The notes beneath the pieces were generated by a model that saw only the letters and a list, made by a program, of their open reading frames with translations, was not told where the DNA came from and made no database searches. Shown here piece by piece: positions 1 through 7,904 of a stretch of DNA of 21,323 nt (positions are counted from its first letter, which is position 1; each line of letters starts with the position of its first letter). Source of the stretch: Burkholderiales bacterium (GTDB lineage Bacteria > Pseudomonadota > Gammaproteobacteria > Burkholderiales > Burkholderiaceae_C); the NCBI GenBank assembly GCA_025352345.1, contig JANXTP010000041.1:1-21323 (forward strand), written 5' to 3'. A program made the position numbers and the translations under genes.

Positions 1-1437
1 GGGCTGAACCTGGCGCTCGTTACCGACAGGCCGGTCGCCACCTTCTTTCTGCCGCCCACGCGCTTCTGGGAACTGATGGTCGGCGCCCTGCTCGCCTGGC
101 TGACGCTGTACGCCGACGGTGGGCCCGTGCCATGGCTGCGCAAGCGTTTGTCAGCTCATTCAGGGTTGCATCAGCATGTGACAGACGGCTTCGCATGGCT
201 CGGCCTGTTGATGCTGGCGTCGGCGCTGTGGTTGATCGACAAGTCCGACCCCTTTCCGGGCTGGCGGGCACTGCTGCCGACGCTCGGCACCTTCGCACTG
301 CTGGCCGCGGGATCGGAGGCCTGGGTCAACCGGCAACTGCTGTCGCAGCCGATCCTGCGCTTCTATGGCGCGATCAGCTATCCGCTCTACCTGTGGCACT
401 GGCCGCTGCTGTCGTTCCCGATCGTGCTCGGCATTCCGTTGACCAGCGAACTGCGGGTGCTGATCCTGGTCACGAGCGTGGTGCTGGCCGCACTCACCCG
501 TGAACTGATCGAGAAGCCTGTGCGTCGCGGATTCGGCGGGGCGCGCTTCACCTGGGCCCTGTTCGCCACACTGGCAGTCCTCGGCGCCTGTGGCTGGGTC
601 GTGAAGTGCACCGACGGGCTGCTGAACACCTACCCGCCCAGCGTGCGCGAGATGGCGGCAGCGGAGTTCGATGCCGACTTTCCCGGCTACCGCATCGATC
701 AGTGCTTTCTGCGCACCGAGCAAGGCCCTGAAGCGTTTCCCGATCACTGCATCGATCGCTCAGTCCCGTCCCGGCCACTGATGTTTCTGTGGGGCGACTC
801 CCACGCCGCCGCCCTGTATTCAGGTCTGCAGGGCGAGTCCGAGCGACAGCCCGAGGGCAGACGGTTTCGGCTGGCACAGTTCACGGCAGCGGCCTGCCCT
901 CCGCTGATGCCAGCGCCACCCCACAGCGCGCGACAGTGCGAACGAACCAACCAGGCGGCACTCGAACGGATCACCGCGGAGCGGCCCACCACCGTCATCC
1001 TTGCGGGCAACTGGTCGAAGTACGGCACCGATGCCGAGTCGCTGCGCGGTGTCGCCGTGAGCCTGCGCCAGACCGTGGCTCAGCTGAAATCCATGGGCGT
1101 GGACAGGGTCGTGGTGTTTGGCAACCTGCCCACCTGGCAGATCGCGCAACCGCGTGTCCTGCTCGGCCAGTGGAACCGAAGCCACGCGATCCCGGAGTAC
1201 ACCGACGACCACCTCGACCCGGCCTCCGTTGCCACGAACCAGGCCATTCAAAGCGCGATGGCGGGCACCGGCGCGGTCTTCATCTCGCCGATCGAGAAGC
1301 TTTGCAATACGTCGGGCTGCCTGGCGTCGACGCAGCACAACGGCGTGTTCCACCCGACCAGCTTCGACGAATCGCATCTGACAGTGCAAGGCTCGCAGGC
1401 GCTGATCGAGCGCAGCGGCTCGGCGCTGTGGCGCTGA
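1..1437 (+). CDS. Acyltransferase-3 / SGNH O-acetyltransferase (5' partial)
   Basis: The reading frame is open from base 1, so the N-terminus lies outside the window; 478 residues are visible. The first part is the end of an OafA-type multi-pass inner-membrane acyltransferase-3 domain: fragment residues 18-30 read PPTRFWELMVGAL, and SYPLYLWHWPLL lies at about 126-137. A periplasmic SGNH domain follows: GDSH at 265-268 (bases 793-804) supplies the nucleophilic Ser, and DESH at 456-459 (bases 1366-1377) supplies the Asp/His pair. Family knowledge: such fusions move acetyl groups across the membrane and transfer them to surface glycans (lipopolysaccharide O-antigen, exopolysaccharide, peptidoglycan). 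The glycan substrate here is inferred from context. The gene converges on the SGNH-hydrolase-like gene with only 10 bases between the two stop codons. Family call is firm; substrate unknown. Confidence 0.9.
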   Translation, partial: GLNLALVTDRPVATFFLPPTRFWELMVGALLAWLTLYADGGPVPWLRKRLSAHSGLHQHVTDGFAWLGLLMLASALWLIDKSDPFPGWRALLPTLGTFALLAAGSEAWVNRQLLSQPILRFYGAISYPLYLWHWPLLSFPIVLGIPLTSELRVLILVTSVVLAALTRELIEKPVRRGFGGARFTWALFATLAVLGACGWVVKCTDGLLNTYPPSVREMAAAEFDADFPGYRIDQCFLRTEQGPEAFPDHCIDRSVPSRPLMFLWGDSHAAALYSGLQGESERQPEGRRFRLAQFTAAACPPLMPAPPHSARQCERTNQAALERITAERPTTVILAGNWSKYGTDAESLRGVAVSLRQTVAQLKSMGVDRVVVFGNLPTWQIAQPRVLLGQWNRSHAIPEYTDDHLDPASVATNQAIQSAMAGTGAVFISPIEKLCNTSGCLASTQHNGVFHPTSFDESHLTVQGSQALIERSGSALWR

Positions 1438-1447
1438 TGCCTGTGGT

Positions 1448-2377
1448 TCAGCACCCCGGCAATGCGCGGCGCAGCACTTGCGTGAGGATGCTCGCCAGCA
1501 TCGCATTGCCTTCGGCAGTCGGGTGCACTTGATCGCGGTACATTGCATCAGTCCACTGCGGGTAGCGGGCGATGTCGATCAGCACCAGGCCATGCGCGGC
1601 AGCCGCGAGTTCAAACTTGTCTCGATCAACCAGCCATTCCAGCCCCTGCCGGGCGCCCTGCAGTTGCCGCCGATCGGGGTACAGGAAGAGAATGCCCGCC
1701 GGCTTCTTGCCCGAGGCACGCTGAAGCTGGTTCAGCGCGGCGTCGAACTGCCGGTAGTTGCTGGCCAGTTCTGCCGCATCGGTGACTTGCCCCGCGGGTT
1801 CTGGCAATGTCCATTGCAAAAATTTTTCGCGCAGCAGTTTGCGCACGACGTGGCCCGTGGCCCACACAGGATGGTGGGTCGGGATCACTGTCTCATAGGT
1901 CCAGCCCTGAGCGCCGGCCATCTGGTGGCCCATGATTTCCCAGACAAAGAAGTCTGCGCCGTCGATGATGTCCGGGAAGCGTTCGAGAAAGCGGTATTCA
2001 TTGACCGTGCTCCACCCACCCGTGGCCACCGGCCAGATGGCGCATTGCGCATCCATATGCGACTGCATCTGTGGCGCCACTTTGTCGGGCTGGTCGTAGT
2101 TGTTCCCGCCGAGGATGACGCTGTTGCCGATCAGCAGCACGTCGGTCCGGCCGCTGGGCTTCCAGGGAGCCTCGATACCCATGCTGCGGTTGTTGAACAC
2201 CCATCGGTTCTTCTGTAGAAACGCCCCCGATTGGTTCGGCTGCGGAAAGTAGCCAATTTCATCGTCCACCGCATAGATCGGGAAGTCGACCCACCCGAGC
2301 GTGCGCACGGCGAGCTCGGTGACGGCGAGCAACACCGCGATGGCAGCCGCCCTCACGCGCCATTTGTGCGGGTTCAT
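1448..2377 (-). CDS. SGNH/GDSL-hydrolase-like membrane-anchored protein
   Basis: A 309-residue protein with one N-terminal membrane segment (about residues 8-25), then a presumably periplasmic domain. The start is ATG at 2377, because it overlaps the stop of the upstream acyltransferase gene as ATGA; a longer open frame to 2497 would run deep into that gene. LLIGNSVILGGN at 81-92 resembles SGNH block I, with Ser86 as nucleophile but Asn85 where most members have Asp (GDS). RDQVHPTAEG at 281-290 is a clear C-terminal DxxH block (Asp282, His285). It is the last gene of the 12-gene minus-strand run. Coupling to an acyltransferase-3 gene suggests the pair works like split AT3-SGNH enzymes, with this protein receiving or removing acyl groups on the polysaccharide. 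That role is inference; esterase or transferase activity cannot be told from sequence. Confidence 0.78.
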   Translation of the reverse strand: MNPHKWRVRAAAIAVLLAVTELAVRTLGWVDFPIYAVDDEIGYFPQPNQSGAFLQKNRWVFNNRSMGIEAPWKPSGRTDVLLIGNSVILGGNNYDQPDKVAPQMQSHMDAQCAIWPVATGGWSTVNEYRFLERFPDIIDGADFFVWEIMGHQMAGAQGWTYETVIPTHHPVWATGHVVRKLLREKFLQWTLPEPAGQVTDAAELASNYRQFDAALNQLQRASGKKPAGILFLYPDRRQLQGARQGLEWLVDRDKFELAAAAHGLVLIDIARYPQWTDAMYRDQVHPTAEGNAMLASILTQVLRRALPGC

Positions 2378-3468
2378 CGCCACGCAAGCAGGCGACGCTC
2401 GATCAGAAGATGGAAAGCCATCGCCGCGCCGATGCAAACGCAAAGCGCGGACACGAAGGCGACAGCAGCACCAATGGCGCCACGCAAGCCCGCCCAAATC
2501 AGCAGCTTGCAGATCAAGCTGACCATGGGGAAGTGCATCAGATACATCGCATAGGACGAATCGCTGAGCAGCTTCACGAACACCGCGTTGCGCCGCGGCG
2601 CCTCAGCCGCTTCGGCATTGACCAAATAGAAGAGCACGACGCATGCCAGCACGACGAAGAACAGGTTCTTGTCGGGCAGCCAATCGAATTCACTGCCGCC
2701 CTGGGCGGTCACGGCGATGAACACGTAGGCTGCCAGGGCCGCCCAAGCGAAGGCCATCGCGTGCGGCACGGCCGGCAATCGCTTCACCAACCACGCCGAA
2801 GCCGCGCCGCAGGCGAAATACGCCATGCTGCCACCCGTCAGAAAATGCCGGTACCCGGTGCAATCGGCAGACCAACAGCCCAGCGCATTAGCGATCAAAG
2901 CGACGCCCAGCGCGAGCCCCAAGGTCCGACTGGCGATCCACGTGGCGAGCACCAGGCAGAAGACGATCTCGTAATGCAAGGTCCAGGCCACCACGATCAC
3001 GGGCGCGCCCGTCGCACCGCCAGCTCCCGTGTATTCAGGCACCAGCAGAAACATCTTCAGGACCGCTGCCGGGTCACTCGGAATCGCAGCGCGCAACGTC
3101 GGGAAGAACAGTGCAGGCGCCATCACCAGCAGCAAAATGATCCAGTACGTGGGGTACAGCCGCACGAAGCGACGCCGCAGGAAGGAAAGTGCCTTGTGCG
3201 GCTGGCCGAAGTCGCGCGCGTAGACCAGCGCCAGGACGAATCCACTGAGGACGAAGAAGAACGGCACCCTAGCACCGCCAAATCCGAAGACACGGGCGTA
3301 GGCATCGACACCGAAATACTTGTCGAGTGCAATGGTTCCGCTCAGGTGGTACAACAAAACGGACAGTGCCAGGATGCCTCGCACCGCATTCAAATTCGAA
3401 TAGCGTGGCGTGTGCTGAATGGGTTCGGCGCGTGCCTCAGTGTTCTTGAGCACGGCCTGCGCGATCAC
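2374..3468 (-). CDS. Acyltransferase-3 family membrane protein
   Basis: A 364-residue multi-pass inner-membrane protein of the acyltransferase-3 (OafA/NodX-like) family. Seen directly: Arg30 and His41 in RGILALSVLLYHL, the family's R-x10-H active-site signature; FFFVLSGFVLA around 70-80; RFVRLYPTYW at 100-109; a later WTLHYE block; and roughly ten hydrophobic segments. Unlike the protein at the window start it has no fused SGNH domain and ends soon after the last membrane segment. The start is GTG at 3468, overlapping the preceding glycosyltransferase stop as GTGA. The following SGNH-like gene overlaps by four bases and may be its periplasmic partner. Likely role: O-acetylation (or another O-acylation) of the exopolysaccharide or its lipid-linked precursor. 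Substrate and acyl group are not determinable from sequence. Confidence 0.88.
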   Translation of the reverse strand: MIAQAVLKNTEARAEPIQHTPRYSNLNAVRGILALSVLLYHLSGTIALDKYFGVDAYARVFGFGGARVPFFFVLSGFVLALVYARDFGQPHKALSFLRRRFVRLYPTYWIILLLVMAPALFFPTLRAAIPSDPAAVLKMFLLVPEYTGAGGATGAPVIVVAWTLHYEIVFCLVLATWIASRTLGLALGVALIANALGCWSADCTGYRHFLTGGSMAYFACGAASAWLVKRLPAVPHAMAFAWAALAAYVFIAVTAQGGSEFDWLPDKNLFFVVLACVVLFYLVNAEAAEAPRRNAVFVKLLSDSSYAMYLMHFPMVSLICKLLIWAGLRGAIGAAVAFVSALCVCIGAAMAFHLLIERRLLAWR

Positions 3469-4661
3469 GCTGAGGCTCCAGCCGAAGACTCCAGCGCGAG
3501 CACGCGCCGGTAGATCGACAGATAGGCATCGATGGCGGCATCAGCGGCAAAGCGCTGAGCCCAGGCGCAGCCCATCGCGGACCGCTTTTCACGCTCGGCA
3601 TGCGAGCGCTTCAGCACCGCGACCAGAACCTGCGCGCCCTGCTGCGCCCACAGGCTGGCATCGTCTGTCGATGCCAGCCGAGGCAAGTAGACAGCCTCCT
3701 CACCACCGACTTCCGTCATTGGCGCTGCGTCGGTGGTGATGACGGGACAGCCGCAGGCCAGCGCCTCGGCGATCGGCCAGCCGAAGCCTTCGGCCCGACT
3801 CGGAAACAGCAGCAGTTCGGCATGCGAGTACAGCGCCTCCAGCGTGTCGTTGTCCAAGCCGCTGAAGAAGCGCACCGAGCCCGCCGTCGGCACCCGCGAC
3901 AGTGCAGCCCGCAGAGCGGCGTCGGGCGGCGGGCTGACCATCCACAACGGCAGGGGCGTCTCACCCGCACGCTGCGCGATGTGCACGTAGCGGGCATACA
4001 GCAGCACGACACCGACGCTGTTCTTGTACCACTGGCCACCGCCCACATGCAGCACGCAGCGCGGGGCATCTGCCGGCAGTCCGGCTCGCAGCAGCCGCTG
4101 CCGCACGACATCGCGCGACAGCGGACGGTACGGGTGGTTCAAGCCGTTGTAGACCACCTCCGACGTGACCGGATCGACGCCCCCATGGCGATGCAGATCC
4201 TCTCGCGTGTGTTGCGAGATCGAGATGAAATGCCGTGCCTGCTGAAAGCCGCGGCGGATGTAGCGCTGGTACAGGCGACCCGTCAGAGTGGTCTGGTTCT
4301 CGGGGATTTCGCCGAGTGCCGAGCGCAACGCCAGCAGATCGTGGCAGTGCACTACGTGCGGCCGGTGCGCTGCAAGCGGCACCCACGGGCCCAGCGCCTG
4401 GTCGCAGAACACATACAGTGTGCTGGGTGGGTCGTGCCTCATGGCCGCACGCATCTGGCGCGGAAACAGCAGGTATTGGTCGATGTAGCCGGCCCATTTG
4501 GACAAGCTCCCCCCAGTCACCCATCGACGCACACAGGCTTCAGGGCGACGGACTTCAACCGTGTGTCCACGCTGGCGAAACGCCTCGGCCAACGAGCGGG
4601 CAAAGTGGTCCTGGCTGGTCAGGCCCAGAAACGCCGGATGGGTGTGCAGCACCAGCTTCAT
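3465..4661 (-). CDS. GT4-family glycosyltransferase
   Basis: A 398-residue protein with the two-domain GT-B layout of family GT4 (retaining, nucleotide-sugar dependent). The C-terminal domain carries HVGGGQWYKN (205-214, Lys213 in the donor-phosphate region) and the EX7E signature: Glu291 and Glu299 in EGFGWPIAEALACGCPV. The N-terminal half includes HVVHCHDLLALR (102-113), typical of GT4 acceptor domains. It should act on the cytoplasmic face of the inner membrane, adding one sugar to the undecaprenyl-linked repeat unit. The ATG at 4661 overlaps the FkbM gene stop as ATGA, and its own stop overlaps the acyltransferase start, so translational coupling on both sides is likely. Donor and acceptor sugars cannot be assigned. 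Confidence 0.92.
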   Translation of the reverse strand: MKLVLHTHPAFLGLTSQDHFARSLAEAFRQRGHTVEVRRPEACVRRWVTGGSLSKWAGYIDQYLLFPRQMRAAMRHDPPSTLYVFCDQALGPWVPLAAHRPHVVHCHDLLALRSALGEIPENQTTLTGRLYQRYIRRGFQQARHFISISQHTREDLHRHGGVDPVTSEVVYNGLNHPYRPLSRDVVRQRLLRAGLPADAPRCVLHVGGGQWYKNSVGVVLLYARYVHIAQRAGETPLPLWMVSPPPDAALRAALSRVPTAGSVRFFSGLDNDTLEALYSHAELLLFPSRAEGFGWPIAEALACGCPVITTDAAPMTEVGGEEAVYLPRLASTDDASLWAQQGAQVLVAVLKRSHAEREKRSAMGCAWAQRFAADAAIDAYLSIYRRVLALESSAGASA

Positions 4662-5416
4662 CGAGGACGCTGTTCACGCCCCGGGACGTGCCCTATCACG
4701 CGCAGGTCCCGGGCGACGAACAAGGCGTTGCAGAACAGGTTCGGTTCGTCGAAATGGTGCAGCGGGTAGGTTTCGTAGAGTCCAAGAAACCGGTATCGGT
4801 GGTGCGCTGCGAGAAAGTCAAATACGGGCTGGAACGCAGTGTTCTGGCTGTTGTCGTGCAGCAAGGTCACTTCGACATGCACGTAGCTCAGGCACTGGTT
4901 GGCGAGCATGCGGTCCGCGCCGCGCAGCACATCGAGGTCGTAGCCCTCGGTGTCGGTCTTGAACACGTCGACCGCGTCGATGCCGTGCGCATCGCAATAG
5001 CGATCGACGGTCTCGATGCGTATGGTTTCAGCGGGACCTACAGACGGCGGCGCGGTCGATGGCAGCAGCGAATTCAGCACCGACAGCTCGCGCGGCTGCA
5101 CCACGGCGGATCCAGGTTCGGCGCCGAGCGCCAGGTCGACCACCGTGACCTCCGACAGGCTACTGGCCACCGAGAGAAGCTCGGCGCGTGGCTGCGAAAA
5201 CGGCTCGAACGCGTGAATCAACGCATCCGGCCACGACCGCTTCAGCTCGAGCACCGTCTGGCCCACATTGGCACCCACGTCAAAGCAGATCGGCGCCCGG
5301 CCCACCCGCCCGGATCGACGGATATCGTGCAGCCAGTCCACCCCGGTCGGCAACGAGGCATCGGTGTGGAAGTGGAGTCCCATCCGGCGAGTGACACCCT
5401 TGATCCATCGCTTCAT
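4658..5416 (-). CDS. FkbM-family methyltransferase
   Basis: A 252-residue SAM-dependent methyltransferase of the FkbM family. The SAM-binding glycine motif is FDVGANVGQT (45-54). KTDTEGYDLDVLRGA (153-167) is the family's characteristic second block, and HVEVTLL follows further on. FkbM members in polysaccharide clusters usually O-methylate sugar hydroxyls, so methylation of one residue of the repeat is the likely role (inference). The ATG at 5416 has GAGGGG just upstream as a ribosome-binding site. It lies one base after the preceding GT2 stop, and its stop overlaps the next gene as ATGA. It is one of three methyltransferases in the window and differs clearly from the other two. Confidence 0.9.
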   Translation of the reverse strand: MKRWIKGVTRRMGLHFHTDASLPTGVDWLHDIRRSGRVGRAPICFDVGANVGQTVLELKRSWPDALIHAFEPFSQPRAELLSVASSLSEVTVVDLALGAEPGSAVVQPRELSVLNSLLPSTAPPSVGPAETIRIETVDRYCDAHGIDAVDVFKTDTEGYDLDVLRGADRMLANQCLSYVHVEVTLLHDNSQNTAFQPVFDFLAAHHRYRFLGLYETYPLHHFDEPNLFCNALFVARDLRVIGHVPGREQRPR

Positions 5417-5417
5417 C

Positions 5418-6371
5418 TCAGACCCCTCGGCGGAGGAGCTGGCGCATCACGGACAGACGCGGAGGCAACACAGGCAACAGGCAGGCGCACAGCCCGCGCA
5501 GCGTCAGGCGGGCCCGCAGTGAACGGAACGCAAAGCCGGCGCATGCCAGGCGCTTCCCGTCCTGCCAAGCGCGGACCGCACAGCCGTAGAAGCCCAGCGC
5601 TGCCTTGTGGCGTGTGAGGTGATGCAGCGACGCGAACAATGGGTCCCCGGACATCGCCTGCCAGCAGGTTGCCGAGCCGAGCCGCCAGGCAAGTCCACCG
5701 CCACTGGTCAGGTTGTCCGCGTGGGTGCGCCAGGCGCTCAGGCGCTTGCGCTCGTACCAGGCGCCCCCGCCCGCGCGGCACAGCAGATACGCGAGCCAGA
5801 GGTCATAGGCCGGCCCCGCCTCGGCGGGCAACGCCGCCGGCAGCGCCGACCGGCGAAACAATGCCCCCATGGCCATCGGGATGGTCTGCTGCGCGACCAG
5901 CGAGGCAAACGGGCGGTGCATGCCCGGCGGCAGCTTCGAGCGCCCCCAGACACCGGAGTTGTGGTCGGTGTCGGCATCGCGTCGACGCCCTCGCACGTCG
6001 ATGATCCAGTGATCGCAAAACGCCAGCACCGCGTCGGGCTGCCGCTGCAGCGCCTGCGCCAGCTGCTCGACGAAGGTGGGAGCCAGCCAGTCGTCGTGGT
6101 TCAGCACCGCCAGGTACTCACCCTGCGCCTCGCTGAACGAAACCCAGTGGTTGCGGGCGACCCCGAGCGGCGGCGCGTTGTGGCGGTAGCGCAGACGCGG
6201 GTCACGGAAGCCGGCAACGAAGGTGCGCAGGGCATCGTCAGGGGAATCGTCAGAGACGATAACCTCGATGGCATTCCAGGTCTGGCCCAGGGCGCTGGTG
6301 ATCGCCGACGACAGGTGGTCGCGGCGCGACTGGTAGGTCGCGATGACGACGCTGACGAGCGGTTGGGACAC
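5418..6371 (-). CDS. GT2-family glycosyltransferase
   Basis: A 317-residue protein starting VSVVIATYQ (6-14), the classic opening of an inverting GT-A family 2 enzyme. VIVSDDSPDD (37-46) contributes the nucleotide-binding aspartates, and NHDDW (91-95) is the DxD-like metal/donor site. The open frame extends upstream to 6500 but would overlap the preceding methyltransferase by about 120 bases with no homology-like sequence. The GTG at 6371, ten bases after that gene's stop, puts the beta-strand at the expected place. The C-terminus is rich in Arg, Leu and Cys and may be a membrane-associating helix. It should transfer one sugar to the lipid-linked repeat in the cytoplasm; specificity unknown. 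Confidence 0.88.
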   Translation of the reverse strand: MSQPLVSVVIATYQSRRDHLSSAITSALGQTWNAIEVIVSDDSPDDALRTFVAGFRDPRLRYRHNAPPLGVARNHWVSFSEAQGEYLAVLNHDDWLAPTFVEQLAQALQRQPDAVLAFCDHWIIDVRGRRRDADTDHNSGVWGRSKLPPGMHRPFASLVAQQTIPMAMGALFRRSALPAALPAEAGPAYDLWLAYLLCRAGGGAWYERKRLSAWRTHADNLTSGGGLAWRLGSATCWQAMSGDPLFASLHHLTRHKAALGFYGCAVRAWQDGKRLACAGFAFRSLRARLTLRGLCACLLPVLPPRLSVMRQLLRRGV

Positions 6372-6381
6372 GATCGGAACT

Positions 6382-7032
6382 TCAGAGCACGGTGGCGAGG
6401 CCAGCCGTCGTGGCGACCAGCACGAACTGAACACCGAAAACCCCCGGGAACTGGGACAGTGCTCGTTGGTCGATCCACTTCGACAACGGCTGCCCGACAA
6501 CTCTGGACAGCGGGAAGATGCCGTCGGCCGCGCGCTCGCGCACCTCGAAGCCGGACTCGCGAACCAGCGATTCGGCGCTGTCCCAATCGAAGAAGCGGAT
6601 GTGGGTGCGGTCCATCAGCCCGCCGTCGGTGTAGCGAAAACGACCTCGCAGGAACTGAAGCCGCTGCTTCCAGAACAACACATTCGGCAACGCCACCAGC
6701 AACGTGCCCTTCGGTGCCAGGCAGTGCCGTAAGCGCGACAACAGCTGCTGCGGATCGAGCAGGTGTTCCAGCACGTGGGAGCAGACGATGCAGTCGAAGC
6801 GGCCGAGACCAGCGGGATCGAAGTGGTTGAGGTCGGCGACCTCGACCCGGTCGAGGTGCCGCCCGGCCAGCACGGCTTCGGCATCGCTGTAGGTGACGCC
6901 CACGACCGAGCACGGCATCACCGCCTTGACCGCAGCACCGAACACACCGCCCCCGCAGCCGATGTCCAGCAGACTGGTGGCGCCGGACGGAATGCGCTGC
7001 AACACCGCTTGGTTGACAGACTGGTAGATCAT
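6382..7032 (-). CDS. Class I SAM-dependent methyltransferase
   Basis: A 216-residue protein. LLDIGCGGGVFG (21-32) is motif I of Rossmann-fold methyltransferases. FDCIVCSHVLEHLLDP (79-94) is motif IV of the Methyltransf_11/23 type, followed by a post-I/proline block at ALPNVLFW (114-121). DRTHIRFFDW (141-150) is typical of the small methyltransferases encoded beside GT2 genes in exopolysaccharide clusters. The ATG at 7032 overlaps the preceding GT2 stop as ATGA; the open frame upstream to 7476 is antisense-like shadow and is not used. Likely role: methylation of a sugar, or of the non-reducing end of the growing chain. A terminal methyl cap that limits chain length is possible but unproven. 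Confidence 0.88.
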   Translation of the reverse strand: MIYQSVNQAVLQRIPSGATSLLDIGCGGGVFGAAVKAVMPCSVVGVTYSDAEAVLAGRHLDRVEVADLNHFDPAGLGRFDCIVCSHVLEHLLDPQQLLSRLRHCLAPKGTLLVALPNVLFWKQRLQFLRGRFRYTDGGLMDRTHIRFFDWDSAESLVRESGFEVRERAADGIFPLSRVVGQPLSKWIDQRALSQFPGVFGVQFVLVATTAGLATVL

Positions 7033-7904
7033 GCCGGACGGTTGCGATAGCGATCGAACAGGGCTCGCCGCAAGGGCGCCACCCGCATCACCGCATAGAC
7101 CACGACCGGTGCGATGAAGTCGAAGCCGACCGTGCGGTACTGGGTCCACGGAATCGATGAGAAGCGGCCGAGGCGGTAAAGCCGTGCGCGGCCTCGCAGC
7201 GCACGCAACAGGTGCATCACATTCCAGCCCGCGACGAATTCCGGGTGTTTCTGGCCGTAGATCGCGTGCGAGATGATGGCGCGCGACACCTCCCTTTCGG
7301 AGATGCTGCGCCACGGGTGGTAGACCACCGCATCGTCGGCGAACACGATCACCGCATGCCGGGCCTTCAACCGGTCCATCAGGTCGCAGTCCTCCAGGCA
7401 AGCAAACGGGAACTCCTCGTCGAAGCGGCCGACCGCATCGAATACCCGCCGCTGGATCAGCAGGTTGCACGACCACAGGTAGCCCCCGGTCGTGTTCAGC
7501 GGCGCATGGTGGTTGCCGTTCGGCCGATCGCCCACCGCATGGATCGCCCCTTCAAACACCTCAGCCTGCGGCGCGGCCTCGATACGCCGGGTGTAGGCCT
7601 GCAACAGGTCACTGATCAGGTAGCAGTCATCGTCGAGAAACAGGACCCACTGGGCATCGCCGAAGCTCGCGCCGTGGTTGCGGTTGACCGCCGGGCCCCG
7701 GGCCGGGCCGGCCACGTAACGCACCGAGGGAAAGGCCGTGCGCACACGTTCGCGCAGCGCCTCGGTGTAGCGATCGTCGGTGACGGTGATCGATTCGGCG
7801 TGGAGAGCAATCGATGCCGCACATTCGGCATACAGCGACGACAGCAGCCGCATCAGGTCATCGCCGCGACCAGCACAGGGGATCACGATGTCAATGCGGC
7901 TCAT
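7029..7904 (-). CDS. GT2-family glycosyltransferase
   Basis: A 291-residue GT-A glycosyltransferase. IDIVIPCAGRG (4-14) opens the nucleotide-binding fold, RGPAVNRNHGA (69-79) is a typical acceptor-side block of rhamnosyl/galactosyl-type GT2 enzymes, FLDDDC (89-94) is the metal-binding triad, and LEDCDL (170-175) carries the ED motif with the likely catalytic base. The ATG at 7904 overlaps the flippase stop as ATGA, and its stop overlaps the methyltransferase start the same way. The fused-looking open frame to 8213 lies inside the flippase gene and is rejected. It acts in the cytoplasm on the lipid-linked intermediate; the sugar is not assignable. Confidence 0.9.
   Translation of the reverse strand: MSRIDIVIPCAGRGDDLMRLLSSLYAECAASIALHAESITVTDDRYTEALRERVRTAFPSVRYVAGPARGPAVNRNHGASFGDAQWVLFLDDDCYLISDLLQAYTRRIEAAPQAEVFEGAIHAVGDRPNGNHHAPLNTTGGYLWSCNLLIQRRVFDAVGRFDEEFPFACLEDCDLMDRLKARHAVIVFADDAVVYHPWRSISEREVSRAIISHAIYGQKHPEFVAGWNVMHLLRALRGRARLYRLGRFSSIPWTQYRTVGFDFIAPVVVYAVMRVAPLRRALFDRYRNRPA

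Noticed and set aside
1818..1827. AAAAATTTTT palindrome in a GC-rich setting
   Set aside because: It lies inside the SGNH-like coding sequence and encodes ordinary residues (a Lys-Phe pair); no promoter, repeat or slippage context is visible around it.
2410..6830. Several long plus-strand open frames (2410-3513, 3600-4769, 4235-5617, 5607-6830)
   Set aside because: They are antisense to well-supported glycosyltransferase, methyltransferase and acyltransferase genes and are low-complexity Arg/Gln/Ala-rich, as expected in high-GC DNA.
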